Under the pieces are notes generated by a model. The model saw nothing but the letters and a program-made list of their open reading frames with translations. It had not been told where the DNA came from and ran no database searches. DNA of 64,000 nucleotides from Bryum argenteum (lineage: Eukaryota; Streptophyta; Bryopsida; Bryales; Bryaceae), in the NCBI GenBank assembly GCA_037043015.1, contig CM073326.1:11044345-11108344 (forward strand), read 5' to 3'. The translations under genes were made by a program, and so were the position numbers. Within the stretch, counting starts at the first letter, position 1, and each line of letters opens with the position of its first letter. Of the stretch, positions 35,501 to 46,869 are shown in pieces.

Positions 35501-36855
35501 TCCACTATCATTAACCTAGCATACAACCGCAAGACGTACTTCACTACACAATTGCAATTTCAGAAAAGTACTATGAACTGGATTATATCAGCATCTACGA
35601 ACAGGCTTAGTCCTCTGTTTTTTGGACACATCATCCACTCTTATCTAACGAAATAATGAGGAAATCACTGTCTAGATCACCGATGTTAAGAAGAGAAGGT
35701 TGTTAACACTCACAGCATTCGTTTTGGTGAGCCAGCAGCTCCTGGAGATGTGTCGCACACCCTGTGCTTCAAATCTTTCAAGCGTTCAGTCCAAGATTTT
35801 GAAGCATCTTCAGAAGCCTCTTTGTGCTTCAAAGCTTGCAGCACCTGGTGAGATTCAAGATAACATATGATTTCAGAAAAATATAGATTAGACTGTTACT
35901 TAAAATAGAAACAAAAGCACATGCACTCATTGTTCAATGATTACCTGCTTGTATCTATCTAAAATTCTGATAGGATTGAAATTTGCTATGTGACGAACTA
36001 AATATCACGGCATTGCAGGCAGGACCTTGACTCAACAGATATTTAATAAGAGCTGCTCCCTCAGATTTTGGTCTCCAGATCGCTTCAGACAAAAAGAAGG
36101 TTCAGTGGAAAAAATGAGCGTCAAATCAGATTATAAGACCCCAAACAGAGTGTACGATCTAGTACTCACCTTCTGATAGATATTTCGTGGATCTGTCAAA
36201 GAAGTGCAATTAATAGAAACGATGTCTGGAAGAGGCAAGTTCGCCTAAACAACAACACCTGCCTTAGGTTAATCATATCAAAAAAACATTCTGAATGAAC
36301 TTTCGCAGGGCTAAATAGTTCATGGCTTGATCCTAATAAACGGGACTGACGAAAGAGAAATCCAACGACTTTGGAACATATTTAACCAGGGAGCGCACCT
36401 CAGTAGCCCAAGATACACTAAGCAACTTTACTTGTTCCATGGTCAATGACTTCCCAGTTCCTGGACAGCCACAAACATACATGCTTCCTGGGACTTGTTG
36501 AAGAATGGATGATTTACAGAAGCCTATCACTTTCTCTTGTTCAACATCCCTGCATAGGACTGATGGTGGAATCGCGGATAAATGCAAAGCTTTCTTCACA
36601 GCCTGGATATGCGCGCCCTCTGCAGGACGTAGAAACAACTCTTAGCCGGTAACTATCACGACACCACCTGCTCAATCCACAACAAGATAAAACAGACTAG
36701 AGGTAATTTACAATATCAAGAGGTTATATGATAGCATATAGGCGGACTTTACCAGTGGGATCCCACGAGCAGGGACTTGACAGCAACAAGTTATCAGTAT
36801 CACTGCCAGATCTCAAGGGAGTAGACTTCGACGCGCCATTGCTATCCTGTCCCAT
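32568..36855 (-). CDS. CDC6: CDC6, replication licensing AAA+ ATPase
   Basis: CDC6 joins ORC at origins and loads MCM2-7 in G1. The first exon (from 36855) reads MGQDSNGASKSTPLRSGSD and ends SSPCSWDPT. Exon 2 (from 36619) has VLCRDVEQEKVIGF and Walker A GCPGTGKSLTMEQVK. Further exons give DIVSINCTSLTDPRNIYQK (about 36190-36240), a linker VLQALKHKEASEDASKSW, and Walker B LMIVDEMDYLITRNQEVLYD (about 35450-35510). GVANAIDLTDRFLPKLRSMN, DVITYPAYTKDQILTVLTQR, VAAATGDMRKALHVCR and the winged-helix region (HMAKALARTFRSPVVEIIQN, LPQHQQ, LNKAYLDFCKSS) follow. The protein ends DRLRRVTLQVNQDDVVFALQ spliced to GVRFFRNSLS. More than ten small exons are implied. The N-terminal tail before the AAA+ core is only about 35 residues, much shorter than in Arabidopsis, so the true start may lie further upstream. 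Repeated SP/TP sites suit CDK control. Confidence 0.9.
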
Positions 36856-36990
36856 CACGAGCAAGAACGTCAATGAGCTGCTCCAATTGCCTCCCCCACT
36901 CTCCCGGTACTTTCAGCATTAGCTTAAACCACTCAAACTCAAGTCTATCGAAACCCAAAACTCACTCTCTTTATTTCTCTAGATAAAATA

Positions 36991-38900
36991 TTATTCTCTG
37001 TACTTATTACAAAAGATTTTGAACCCCCGGCAAATTACCAAAGAAATTGCGACCATATAAGAAAAATTGCCAAAAACCTGAGGGAGAACCACAGGTCCCA
37101 CAATTGCCTCTGGAATCAGAAAGACTTCTTCCTCTTGAGGACTTGGGACTGCTTGTGTGAGGGCATAAAGTCCTGCTGGCTGCGGAAGTCCTACCTCTTT
37201 AATCTTCGAGATGTCGTCCCCGTTAGTTTTCTGTTCACTCTCAACATCGGTGGTCAGTTTTTCACCTGTCGCTGCCTCGATTTCGTCAACTGCTGATGCC
37301 TCTACCTTCGCTACATCCACATCGACGACTTTCTGATTCCTATTAGCTTCACCATTTCCTCCCTCTTTCGTGTCACGGGATTGATTTGCCGAGGCTTCCT
37401 CGGGGATTGATTCGTTGGAAGGCTCGTTCTTGGCTTGAACTGATAGACCACACAAGACATTTTACTTGAGTCCCTTCATGAGATTGTAATTGCTGATATG
37501 TAGCCTGCAATGAATGTACTCTAATACCACCACTCAGCTCATTAGGCAACAAGTTCCTCACCATCGTCCTTGGTTTTGGTTCCGTTTTCAAGACACTTCC
37601 GTGCCCGCTTGGGCGGAGGCTCTTCTGGGTGCCTCTCCTCATCGATGGCTTCAATTAAAGATCGCCCCTTCAGGTTATTCAACCTTGTAGATCTTCGTCG
37701 TGTCCCATTTGGAGTCATTACATCCGCAGCTTCATGAAACAACAACACAAACACGTATACATCGTACAAGAACCAGTCAGATTGGAATGAAAGAGATATA
37801 CCTCCGAGTAACAGCCTCAATTCGGTGTTGATAGAGAGTAAATAGAGGACATCTATTGAAACATCGTCAAAGTACTCATATCAAAGTGTAGTGGACAGCA
37901 GAAACACTGAGAGCGGTCCAACCTGAGATACACCACTCGAAGTCACTTGCAACCGCCGTTCCGGGATGAGCCTTCAGATATTTCTGCAATTGACTTTTGT
38001 TCTTTAGCTCCTCGCCATCAGGGGCCACGAACGACACATTCTTCTTCCTGGGAGTCTCTCCCTTCTTTCCAGATACCTGAGACACCATACATACATATGA
38101 GAGGTCATCCGTAATGTAGCATCATAATAACTTGATGACGCAGAAAGACAACTCACATTCATTACCGGTACTCAATGTTCCCATATAGAGAAGCATAAAG
38201 TGGGAACACCCACTTGGACGGATTTGGACGCCCAAAGCATAAAGTGGCTGTACTTCGAAGTTTTACAATGGTCCAAGAGGTTACGAGTGAAATTCATCCT
38301 CAGAAGCTGTATCAAACAGCAACTATTACTGTAACCCAGCCAAGAATGTAGCAATCCTCCCTTTCATGTCATCTCAACGAGAGCACAGAGGCATAGGGCT
38401 TCGAGGAAGAGTCGATATATTCCATCATATATGGTCCCGACGCATATACCTTAACCCCTAAAGGACCATGGTCTCAAGAATAAACTGCAAAACGGCACTC
38501 CGAGAGCCTTTGGTCCTGTAGGGTTAACGCGCATGTACAGTTACTCTTATTCCCAATGGGCATTATTCTTATTGGAATGCTGCTCGTGGATTTAGAAGGA
38601 AAACTCCCCACCGAGAAAAGCCATGCGACATACGAAGAAGCTAAATACGGACACAGGCTAAGAGAATAATCACTAGGCCAATGTACCACAAAATACTCAA
38701 CGTTAATAAGACTCAATGTTAAAGGATCAGGCCAATGTCTACCATATTAGAGGCAGATGTACAAAGCTACTCAACCAATCAACCGAGCAGGGAGGAATTT
38801 TGGCACTTCTAACCTTACGCTTCCAACCAACCAAAGAACCGGTGAGGTCCTCAGTCAGCACAGCATCAACCAAGGCTACGGATTCCTCAGGATTCGCCAT
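36991..38900 (-). CDS. Methyl-CpG-binding-domain protein, MBD10/11-like
   Basis: Plant MBD proteins are nuclear chromatin factors; not all bind methylated DNA. Exon 1 (38900-38814) encodes MANPEESVALVDAVLTEDL and ends GWKRK. Exon 2 (38076-37923) completes the MBD: VSGKKGETPRKKNVSFVAP, DGEELKNKSQLQKYLKAHPG and SDFEW. Exon 3 (37729-37562) carries a basic patch, MTPNGTRRRSTRLNNLKG and PPPKRARK, a likely nuclear signal like the TPRRSSR segment of Arabidopsis MBD10. Exon 4 (from 37439) is acidic and low in complexity (EKLTTDVESEQKTNGDD). The chain is in frame throughout. I read exon 4 straight to the TAA at 36991. A donor at VVLPQ|GTTTTT (37077) could instead lead to another exon. The reading gives about 285 residues. 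The stop lies 135 bp before the CDC6 start on the same strand. Confidence 0.85.
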
Positions 38901-40307
38901 GCCGCCAACAATCAATGCAACAACTCTCGCCCCTCACCCCGGACCTCCTACAATGCGCCTGGAAAAACCTCAGCCGCACAATGACACGCCGGTAGCTGAA
39001 ACATGACCAGTATAAAAGTATGAGGAATCTGCGCACAAAATGACATGTAACAAGTTCTTTTCCAACCGCAAGCGATCACTTATTCGTCAAATTGTTTGAT
39101 TGCTCGAACAGAGAGACAACGTTCATCGAAGTTTTGAAAAATACGCAGCAACAAAATCGGATGGAGAAACTAAATGCAATGCCACTTGTTTCGGTGGGGA
39201 ATAAAATCCTCAGTCTAGGCAAACAGATCTAGAACCCGAACGAAAAGAACGAACAGAGAACACATAGGTCAGACAGGAGACTGCCATCAACACCATCTTG
39301 TAAAGAATGAAGCTACAAATTAGCACCTTTTTCTCCCGACAAGCGAGCTACTCTACCTCATCAACATGATATCAACTGACTATTGGATTCAAAGGCAGCC
39401 AACATCGCAATAATACATGATGTTCTGATTGATCATAAATTGCATTGGACAGATTAACCAGTGCAGGATTGCAACCGTAAAAAACGAATCACAACATAAC
39501 TACCCCCTCTGATGACAGTTTCCTCGCTTCAAAAAGCAAAAACCGTCGTTCTTTGGCAAAAGTATTGCACAATGGCAGGAGTAGCATATTCACGTACCTT
39601 CCGAATTGCGGCTGTCATGGTGCACCATACCGAGAAGCACGCATTCACCAGAATTGAGACGACGTAATGACACTCGTGCCTTGTCTTGAACCCTAATCGT
39701 CATGCAAGCTGGGAAAAAGCAGCAGGCACGATTGCTCAGAAACTGAATCAATCTGCTACGTGCTGAAATTTCTTTCCAAATCATGTGAATTACGAAGAAT
39801 CCATCCTAGAGAAGAATGCTCAAATCTCACTGCAATAGATATCAGGTTTATAAGATGCCGTAATCAAGTACTCACAAATGTACGTCACCAAACACATGCC
39901 ACAGCGGCAAAGAATCGGCGCATTGCCCGCAACAGGATTCGAATTTCAGGGAAGATTAACGATAACAACTTTCCTACTTTCTGTGCCTGCACGAGCAAAA
40001 ATATACTATGCAGCTTCAACAGAGCTGAGATCTCTAACCAGTATTTGATTCTCGCTACAGTCACTCAAATGGATCAAAGATGGTCTTATTTTGCAGGGTT
40101 ACCGACTGCGCTCACCATCTTATACTGCCAGGCACGATTTGCCAAGAAATGCAGATGCCGAACCCTACCTGCAAATTTGCAAAAGCAAGCTGCATTGAGA
40201 ACAGAGCTACCCCCGCCATTGCCAGTCTCCCGCGCAATCTCTCAGAACATAAACCCGTGGATGAAACCTTGTGAGTGTCTACATTTTCATCCATGTGCCA
40301 CAATCAC
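38901..40307 (-). other. MBD upstream region; possible unassigned minus-strand exons
   Basis: Minus-strand stretches here look partly exon-like. One is MAGVALFSMQLAFANLQ, followed by a GTAGGG donor near 40178. Another is an acceptor followed by AQKVGKLLSLIFPEIRILL near 39985. I could not link them to each other or to a known family, and they may be spliced leader of the MBD gene or a short unrelated transcript. No function is proposed. Confidence 0.25.
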
Positions 40308-40405
40308 GTGCCGGCCAGCTCCCGGCAAGCTTTATATATGGGGCCGGATTGATTGTGCCGGCCAGCTCCCGGCAAGCTTTATACTTGGGGGCTGGGGCCG
40401 GATTA
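40308..40405. repeat. Two-copy GC-rich tandem repeat, period 47
   Basis: GTGCCGGCCAGCTCCCGG followed by CAAGCTTTATA occurs at 40308 and again at 40355, each followed by a variant of GGGGCCGGATT. The block is much richer in G and C than its surroundings. Confidence 0.85.
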
Positions 40406-40463
40406 AGGGCCGGCCCCAATTCTTGAAATTTTGACCAATAGGATGGCTCGATTCTTTCAAATT

Positions 40464-40526
40464 GGGCCCAAGGGCTTTATACTAGGGCCCAAGGGCTTTG
40501 TACTAAGGCCCAAGGGCTTTATAGTA
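40464..40526. repeat. Three-copy 21-bp tandem repeat
   Basis: Three units starting GGGCCCAAGGGCTTT or AGGCCCAAGGGCTTT follow one another with period 21 and single-base differences. They lie between the period-47 repeat and the SINE at 40721. Confidence 0.9.
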
Positions 40527-40720
40527 GGGCCTGACCGGAACTTCACTTTATCCTAGGTAGCATCCTATGTGGCACACTTCTGACGCCGAAATATTCGGGC
40601 CTTAGTGGTGCTATTGGGACACCTCTTACCTTGGCCCGAACTCCCCAACTTGGGCCCAAATTCTTGTTGTTGAATCCGGCCTCCTCTTCGGCCAGCCTCT
40701 GTATAAAGTGGCCTTAACGC

Positions 40721-41073
40721 TAGATAGATAGAAACTCCGGTCCCTTTACGTAGAAAGGAACTGAAGTTTCCGTTCGTAATGCTAACATTCCGATGGCCAC
40801 CGGACAAGGAGAACTTGGAACAATACTACTTCCCCTTTTGAAGGTGGACACTAAAACTACGCTAGTTTCTAGCTAGTTACTAGTGCCTTGAAGATACTTG
40901 ACATAATATCCCCTAAAGGAATTTGAGGTACCCATACAACAAGGTCCAAGGACCCCACACAATAATTGGGTAGACTATAGTGGTGAGCACCATGCCGGCA
41001 TAGGGAATAGAATCCGTGACTGGCTCTTGGAGGGCCATGAGCCCTAACCACCAAGCCAATACTTGTGGTGCCC
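40721..41073 (-). mobile_element. tRNA-derived SINE, family S1, copy 2
   Basis: The copy is the reverse complement of the SINE at 26289-26955, without the MITE. On the minus strand it has CACCACAAGTATTGGCTTGG at the head, the A-box-like TTGGCTTGGTGGTTAGGGC, a B-box-like GGATTCTATTCCC and a TATC-repeat tail. Flanking bases TTAACGCT and CTAAGGCT resemble a decayed target duplication, but this is not convincing. Scattered differences from copy 1 suggest an older insertion. Confidence 0.85.
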
Positions 41074-42504
41074 AAGGCTAAGGCTAATACAAATATAGCC
41101 TACCAAATTGCTCGGGGGATTCAATTAGTATTAAAATCTACAACCAGCTGCGACCAGCAAGTATTTTATGGAGGGGTATTATTTTTTAGGGGATGAATAT
41201 TACAGTAGGTTCAATTACATAATACCCCTGTTTTGCTCATTTGAATGTACTGTTCATTTTATTATAAATTTTCTGAACTGGATTTGATAACATGCTAAGT
41301 TAGTTTAAAAAATTTGTTTTAGGCGGATTCAGGGTGGAACCTAATGCAGAATCTAAAAATTCCTTAAATTCCAAGGAAATCAACCAAATTCAATTCAAGT
41401 CTTGAACATCCAACTGAAACGCATACATTCAAAGCAGCCTAACTAAACATGACATAACAAGCTGCATTCACTGTTCATTCAAGCATGCATCAAAAACAAC
41501 AAGGAAACATGCTAAAACAAACTCTCGTTCACAACAACATTGCATCTGTACATTCTCTCTGAAAGACCGAAACTGATCAAGGTAGCACAAGCGTAGACAA
41601 GACACAAGTGCAGAAAGGGTGACGAAAGAGAAGCAGCAACGAAAACTAGTGCTCCACCTCCAAGAGCTTGTGTTTATGAACACAGCGTGGAAAGAGTCTG
41701 TTTCTACTGTGCACACCAAGGTTTTCTGTGCAACTACTATGTACCCCGAAATAATTCCTAAAACCTAACTGATTCAAGCATCGTTTTCAACAACGCAAAA
41801 ATGAGGAACAAACGAAGTCCATGTGTGACAGCAAACAAATTGCTGCTACACTCCCAAAGCTGTTCCTGAAAAAATAAAAACATTATGAACTCGGAGCATC
41901 CTACGTATAATTCAGAAGCCTGAATACCTCGAACGATCACTTTGGAGAGTTAACTCTGGATCAAGCTGGTTCATGCAGGGACCCAAAAAACAAACTGCCA
42001 CGGCCTTTCACCAGCATGTTCCGTGCTCATGACCTACCACCGAGTAGGTAGAACCTGGAGAAATTAACCAAAACAAAATGACTTAGAAAACCTCGGCAAA
42101 TTAGACGATCCCAGGGGGCCATGAACTAATAAACCATGCACTAATATGAACGTAATCATGACTTAGGCAATAACAGAATTCCATTCCAGCCATGCGCTGC
42201 AGCAGTGACCTCAGCATTGCAGGAAACTGGAACGGAAAATAATTATGCATATGTTCCATGACTTACTCTGGGCACGTGAGTTACCGGGTGGGGTCCAACA
42301 AATCAGAGTTTTGGGAACACTGTACACAACAGCGGGATTAAAACAAACTCAATTTGTGAGGATTAAAACAAACTCCACATTGAGCACAGTAGAGCAAATT
42401 GTCAACGCATTGAAAAGAGAAAACATTGGAGAATGGTATTACACTTGAAAGGAAGACGTGGAAGCTTACTCTAGGCCAGGAAGATCCTTCGACAGAATTC
42501 CACG
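41074..42504. other. 3' flank of the orphan ORF
   Basis: AT-rich DNA without a recognisable gene. It probably contains the 3' UTR of the leftward transcript from 42.5-45.4 kb. Short open frames here show no family resemblance. Confidence 0.4.
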
Positions 42505-43016
42505 TCATTGTTTCGAAACAAAGTCGTCCAACACCTGTTTGTCTTCTTCTGCGAGACAGTAAAGATTGTGTCTACTGTCGAAGGTAAGAGCAATACTGGA
42601 AATGATACAGTCCACATCTATCCATTGAGTGTCGTTGACATCGTATTTATATTTGTTACGGCCCATTCCTTTTGAGAACCAATTGAACATAACTTGGGTT
42701 GTTGGTGAACCACTTACCTTCTTACATGTGGTAGTGGCGCGGTTGAGGAGGTCAATGGGGTTACGTGAAGGGCCCCATTTGGTGCCGTAAGACCTCCTAA
42801 TTTTCTGAACTCTCCCAATCCACCACGAACCCTTATCTGCACCAGTTGTGACAGCCACGGGTGACCCCCTTCTTTGCGAGCTCTGCCTACTGCGCTTTTG
42901 AGCAGCCCTGCACGTAGACGAAGGAGATTGTGTTTCGTCCTCTTCAAAATAAACTCCACAGTCTGTCCCCAACCCAACAAGACACGCGCTACTAGAAGTA
43001 GAAGCCGATAAATAGT
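42505..43016 (-). CDS. C-terminal exon of the orphan ORF (probable)
   Basis: An open stretch follows directly downstream of the large orphan ORF. It starts with a serine-rich segment (DYLSASTSSSACLVGLGTD), continues with basic SQRRGSPVAV, and ends in an ordered-looking domain: SWWIGRVQKIRRSYGTKWG, PIDLLNR, VMFNWFSKGMGRNKYKYD, DTQWIDVDCIISSIALTFD and LDDFVSKQ. A short intron from the donor ACTT|GTAACT (about 43088) to an acceptor near 43016 would join it to the ORF. I do not recognise the domain with certainty. The aromatic and basic spacing suggests a small nucleic-acid or chromatin-binding fold. This is inference. Confidence 0.5.
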
Positions 43017-43055
43017 CCTCGGCATTGTTAAAATAAACTGAGTTTTTTATTCTAG

Positions 43056-45428
43056 TTAGTCGATCTTTGTAGAGGAACGGAAGTTACAAGTAACATTCAC
43101 GACCAACACAAGTCTAGGCAGCCTGTCATGAAGTGGATTAACCATTATGACCCTAGCAAAACTACCAATTCGGTTTAACTTGAAGGCTTCCACAACATTA
43201 CTGTAACCAGCCTCTCCAGATCCCACAGATGGTCTGAAATGAGAGTCACATCGGTGATCAACTTTGGAACCACAAAAACCGACAAGGACATCAGTGCGAG
43301 AGTCCCACGAAATTCTACTTTTTACTTTAGTCTCATCCTCCGCCAGAATAACTGGTACTGCCCCTGTAATTCCGTAGGCAGCCTTGGATTCCCGGTAGAT
43401 ATCTGCAATACACTTAAATATCGAAGCATGTTCTCCTGCGATAAACTGCACTCCTTTTTTATTCTCTCTTTTAGTACTTGAATAAGAAGGTCCAACAAAA
43501 TTCAGAGCAAACAAATCACACATGCGACGCCCACCGTATATTTTCATTGCTTGTGAGAATGACTTCGTATTTTTTGAATACCTAAATCCTCCTTTGGCAC
43601 GATTCAGATTAGTGGCGACATCCCTGAGGAAGTCCCACAGTGCTGGCTTTCCCCCGAACGCATTGGTTCTGTGAGCAGCCAGTATGTTGTTACAGAAACT
43701 TAAAACATCCTTTCTGTTGAAACTCTCTACAGCGGTCAGCTTCAGACCCTTCGATGACAGTTTTAGTTGCGCCACCTTAGCTTTCATAAGCCAATGCAAC
43801 GCTTTCTCTTCTTTGAATTTCTTGGCGAGGACTCTGCTACGACCAGCCAGTTCTCTTATGGACAAATAATCAACCTTACGGCCAGGGCAGTGATCTCTAA
43901 ACCCTCTCTTAACCAAAGCATGATTCTCACGCACCACTCTAAGCCGGAAGTCATTCTCTCGTGGAATCTCAGAGCATTCAGAGCAGGTATAATTCGGAAA
44001 TGGTTCATTAGTTAGACTCAGACGTTTGCACTTAGCGTGACGGAAACACCCATCCACAGAGATAATCCCTCCTCGACCCATAAACTCAGCAGAGGTAGCC
44101 GGTTCGGGAACCCACATCCTTCCCGGTTTAGGATCATGCAGAAGAGGGAGTATCTCGTGTGAAAAACCCCTATACGACACGGACTGACTTCTCAATCCCC
44201 AACAAAGTAGACTGAGAGGGTCAGAACACTCACCACCTTCGGAAGAGGAGCAGTTTCCGATTGAATTCTTTTCCGATGTCTTAAACCAAGCGTGCAGATC
44301 ATGCTGGTTTCCAACAGTAGACCGTGACGAAGAAGACGGCCTACCTTTCCTTCCGCTGTATATCGCATTTGAGGAGGTTCTTTCTCCTACGCTCAAATCT
44401 TGCACAGCCTTGCTGTGTTTCAAGCCATGCAAATGATTTTGCAGATTCGCCTTGAGATTCTTCCTTGCAGGACAGAGTTGAAACATTTCTCCATCGACCT
44501 TGCATCTGACCTTGTACCAGAAACTCTTTAATTGTGTCATATCTTGATCACCGACCACGACGAAGGGACCCTGCCCTCCCTCAACCTCGTTATTCACTTC
44601 CTCCAATATTGCCAGTCCTTCTTCGACAAACCTCCTGTGATCAGCAGCCGTGATGATGATGGCTCTCCCCTTCGGTGCTTGAGACTGCGGATGGTTACAA
44701 TATTCCACGCCCTTTCTTCGACACCAAGATCTGATGTGCAAAGAACTCTGCAAGTGAGATTTGTTGAAGTTGGCGAAGAGGTTGTGGATGGCAGATTTCG
44801 AATGATCACCAGTGGTCCCTCCAAAATCTTTCCCGAATTCCTCACAATGCAGCTTCACCACACCAACGTCGTTTAGGTCATAGGATTTAAGATGCCACAA
44901 GTGATCCTCGAAATCCATCTGACCCAACTCTTTCTGCAGTTTCAGAACCTGCGCCTTATACTTCTCCATTACCTCCTCTCCGACCAGAGTACAAAGCAAA
45001 TTACTTGGGCTGTACGGTTCACAAGCTTCCGGTACTGCTACACACGGGGTCGTAGGAGTCAGAGGAGGGGGATCTCCAAAAACCTCTGTATCGCTTGGGA
45101 ACTCCACGGCTTCTACTGGAACCGAGACCTCAGCTTCGCCCTCTGCTTCAACTCGTCTCCGCTTGGCCGGTCCTTCGTCACCGACGTCAGAATCTGGTAT
45201 GACATAAACCCGCTCTCCCACAAGGTTCATCCCCTCGAAGGTGCGCTTAATCTTGCATTTCTCCTCCGCATCCCAAAAGACGAAAGGCCACTCCACGCAA
45301 CCCGCAGCCTCCAATTTTGCTCTCAAATCCCTACACGACTCATTTTCACGACAAACCAGTGGACTGATAAGTTCGGGATTGGACTCTTCGTCCACCAAGC
45401 TGTACAGTTTCACCTTACACGAAGTCAT
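43056..45428 (-). CDS. Large orphan ORF, possible domesticated or decaying transposase
   Basis: An uninterrupted reading frame of about 790 residues starts at MTSCKVKLYSLVDEESNPEL. An upstream in-frame ATG at 45530 adds 34 hydrophobic residues that look like leader. The first 75 residues resemble a ubiquitin-like fold (VKLYSLV, FEGMNLVGERVYVIPD), followed by a basic KRRRVE and an acidic proline-rich linker. The middle has paired cysteines (SVDGCFRHAKC, YTCSECSE) that could form a zinc site. Toward the end, IYGGRRMCDLFALNFVGPS, IFKCIADIYRESKAAYG and ILAEDETKVKSRISWDSRTD precede VLVGFCGSK. That last pattern resembles the first acidic strand of RNase H-like transposases of the P/THAP9 type. A family of this general appearance seems to be multicopy in bryophyte genomes, but I state that from memory. 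The distal catalytic region is not visible, so an internal deletion is likely. Confidence 0.65.
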   Translation of the reverse strand: MTSCKVKLYSLVDEESNPELISPLVCRENESCRDLRAKLEAAGCVEWPFVFWDAEEKCKIKRTFEGMNLVGERVYVIPDSDVGDEGPAKRRRVEAEGEAEVSVPVEAVEFPSDTEVFGDPPPLTPTTPCVAVPEACEPYSPSNLLCTLVGEEVMEKYKAQVLKLQKELGQMDFEDHLWHLKSYDLNDVGVVKLHCEEFGKDFGGTTGDHSKSAIHNLFANFNKSHLQSSLHIRSWCRRKGVEYCNHPQSQAPKGRAIIITAADHRRFVEEGLAILEEVNNEVEGGQGPFVVVGDQDMTQLKSFWYKVRCKVDGEMFQLCPARKNLKANLQNHLHGLKHSKAVQDLSVGERTSSNAIYSGRKGRPSSSSRSTVGNQHDLHAWFKTSEKNSIGNCSSSEGGECSDPLSLLCWGLRSQSVSYRGFSHEILPLLHDPKPGRMWVPEPATSAEFMGRGGIISVDGCFRHAKCKRLSLTNEPFPNYTCSECSEIPRENDFRLRVVRENHALVKRGFRDHCPGRKVDYLSIRELAGRSRVLAKKFKEEKALHWLMKAKVAQLKLSSKGLKLTAVESFNRKDVLSFCNNILAAHRTNAFGGKPALWDFLRDVATNLNRAKGGFRYSKNTKSFSQAMKIYGGRRMCDLFALNFVGPSYSSTKRENKKGVQFIAGEHASIFKCIADIYRESKAAYGITGAVPVILAEDETKVKSRISWDSRTDVLVGFCGSKVDHRCDSHFRPSVGSGEAGYSNVVEAFKLNRIGSFARVIMVNPLHDRLPRLVLVVNVTCNFRSSTKID

Positions 45429-46287
45429 CTCCAATCTTGCAAGCCGCAACAGATGAACGACAAACCCTAATTGCAAAACAAGAGAACCCAAAAATGAACC
45501 ACAATGCAATCCAGACTCGGTGGACACCACAAACTTACAAACGGTACTGAAACCTACGCCTCGAGAGCATAATCCGACCTAACCCAAACTCGAGCTTCGC
45601 GCCCCCGGAAGAAGCGGATCTGACACAGTCCAGCTTGACCACGCGTAATCTCCTGGTCTCCCACGCGCTGTATGCAAGAATCCGAGAGAACCCGCCAAGA
45701 GAACTCCCGCCTTAGTCACTTCGCAATCTGAACTGTCGATGGAAAAATCCCCCCCATCCAACGGTGAAGACAATACCCTAGACCCTAATTAAATACCCTA
45801 GAAAACCTAAACCTAGGACCCTCGACTCAATCCCAGCTGATTACAGAATCAGATCATGTAAATTAATATATAGCATAGTACATTAAAAAAAATAAAAAAT
45901 CAAATACTAATCATTAACATGGACCCTATATTACTTACAATTAATTTGCACCATTTATTAGAAGCCTATATTTCAAATAACATTCTTATAATTTTTAGAC
46001 CAATCTAATAAAACATACCGTATATTTGTTCTCTCCTAGTTTCTACAGTTTTCATTGAGTGAATCCCCCGAGCCAAATTGTTGAATTGGATTACAAAACT
46101 TTGAAAGTATACGATGAAGAATGTATTGGCATAAAAGAGACATAGGATTTTGGCTTATGCAATTAAAAAATTGCATGATATTTCATGAATAGATATTATA
46201 ATACATGATTTTAGCCAACTATATTTCTTTGATTCAGGGAATATATTTACTCAAAAACATATTCTCAGACTCATACCTAAGGACTCT
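45429..46287. other. Upstream region of the orphan ORF and AT-rich spacer
   Basis: GC content drops sharply near 45790. The GC-rich part (45540-45780) may be promoter or leader of the leftward ORF. The rest is AT-rich with no features. Confidence 0.4.
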
Positions 46288-46291
46288 CTAA

Positions 46292-46869
46292 CCCCTAACT
46301 CTCCTTGAAGCCCGAAATGGGTTTTTGCATTTTTGGGCAGCCTAGATGAAGGGGTTAGAAATAATATTTATGCCCAAGAGTTTTGTTGGGTCCTCCTTAT
46401 ACTGCAAAGTGTATGTGGTAAAATTTGCAAAGTCAAATTCCAATTTTTGAGTCATCTAGGACAATCCTTGGGTTCCGAGCCGAGATGGGGCAGCTTAAAA
46501 AAGTAACTTTTTAAAATTTTGTTTTTTGAAACATGTTCATTACTAAAGCACTACTCAAATTTCAAAGTGACCCAAGTCAAAAAGTTTACCAATTGTACAA
46601 GGGCAGCCTCCAAAAATTTCAAAACCAATCTTCCCTATGCCCAAAAACACTTGGGAGACAAACTTTGGATGTTATGATCTCTCAAATGGTAAACATCCAA
46701 TGGTCAATTTTTTGAACAGTAATCAAGCATATTCTTAGGTACAAGATCTTACGGTTGGAAGTTTTAAAAAAAGAAAAGAAATTGGTTCACACCCCCACGA
46801 GTGCTTAGAGGTAGAGAATCGCAGTTTTGAGGTTTCAAGCTTCCAAAAAACACCAAGGAGATTTAGGGG
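46292..46869. mobile_element. Non-autonomous piggyBac-like element, copy B
   Basis: The ends are CCCCTAACTCTCCTTGAAG on the left and, inverted, CCCCTAAATCTCCTTGGTG on the right. Flanks are CTAA (46288-46291) and TTAA (46870-46873). The whole 578 bp is the reverse complement of copy A without its SINE and (AT)n tract. Shared blocks include GTGGTAAAATTTGCAAAG, ATGGGGCAGCTT, AAGTTTACCAAT and ATGTTATGATCTC. No ORF is present. Confidence 0.8.

Noticed and set aside
44892-45470. Plus-strand ORF of 192 codons opposite the orphan ORF
   Set aside because: It is a shadow of the minus-strand frame, with no independent support.
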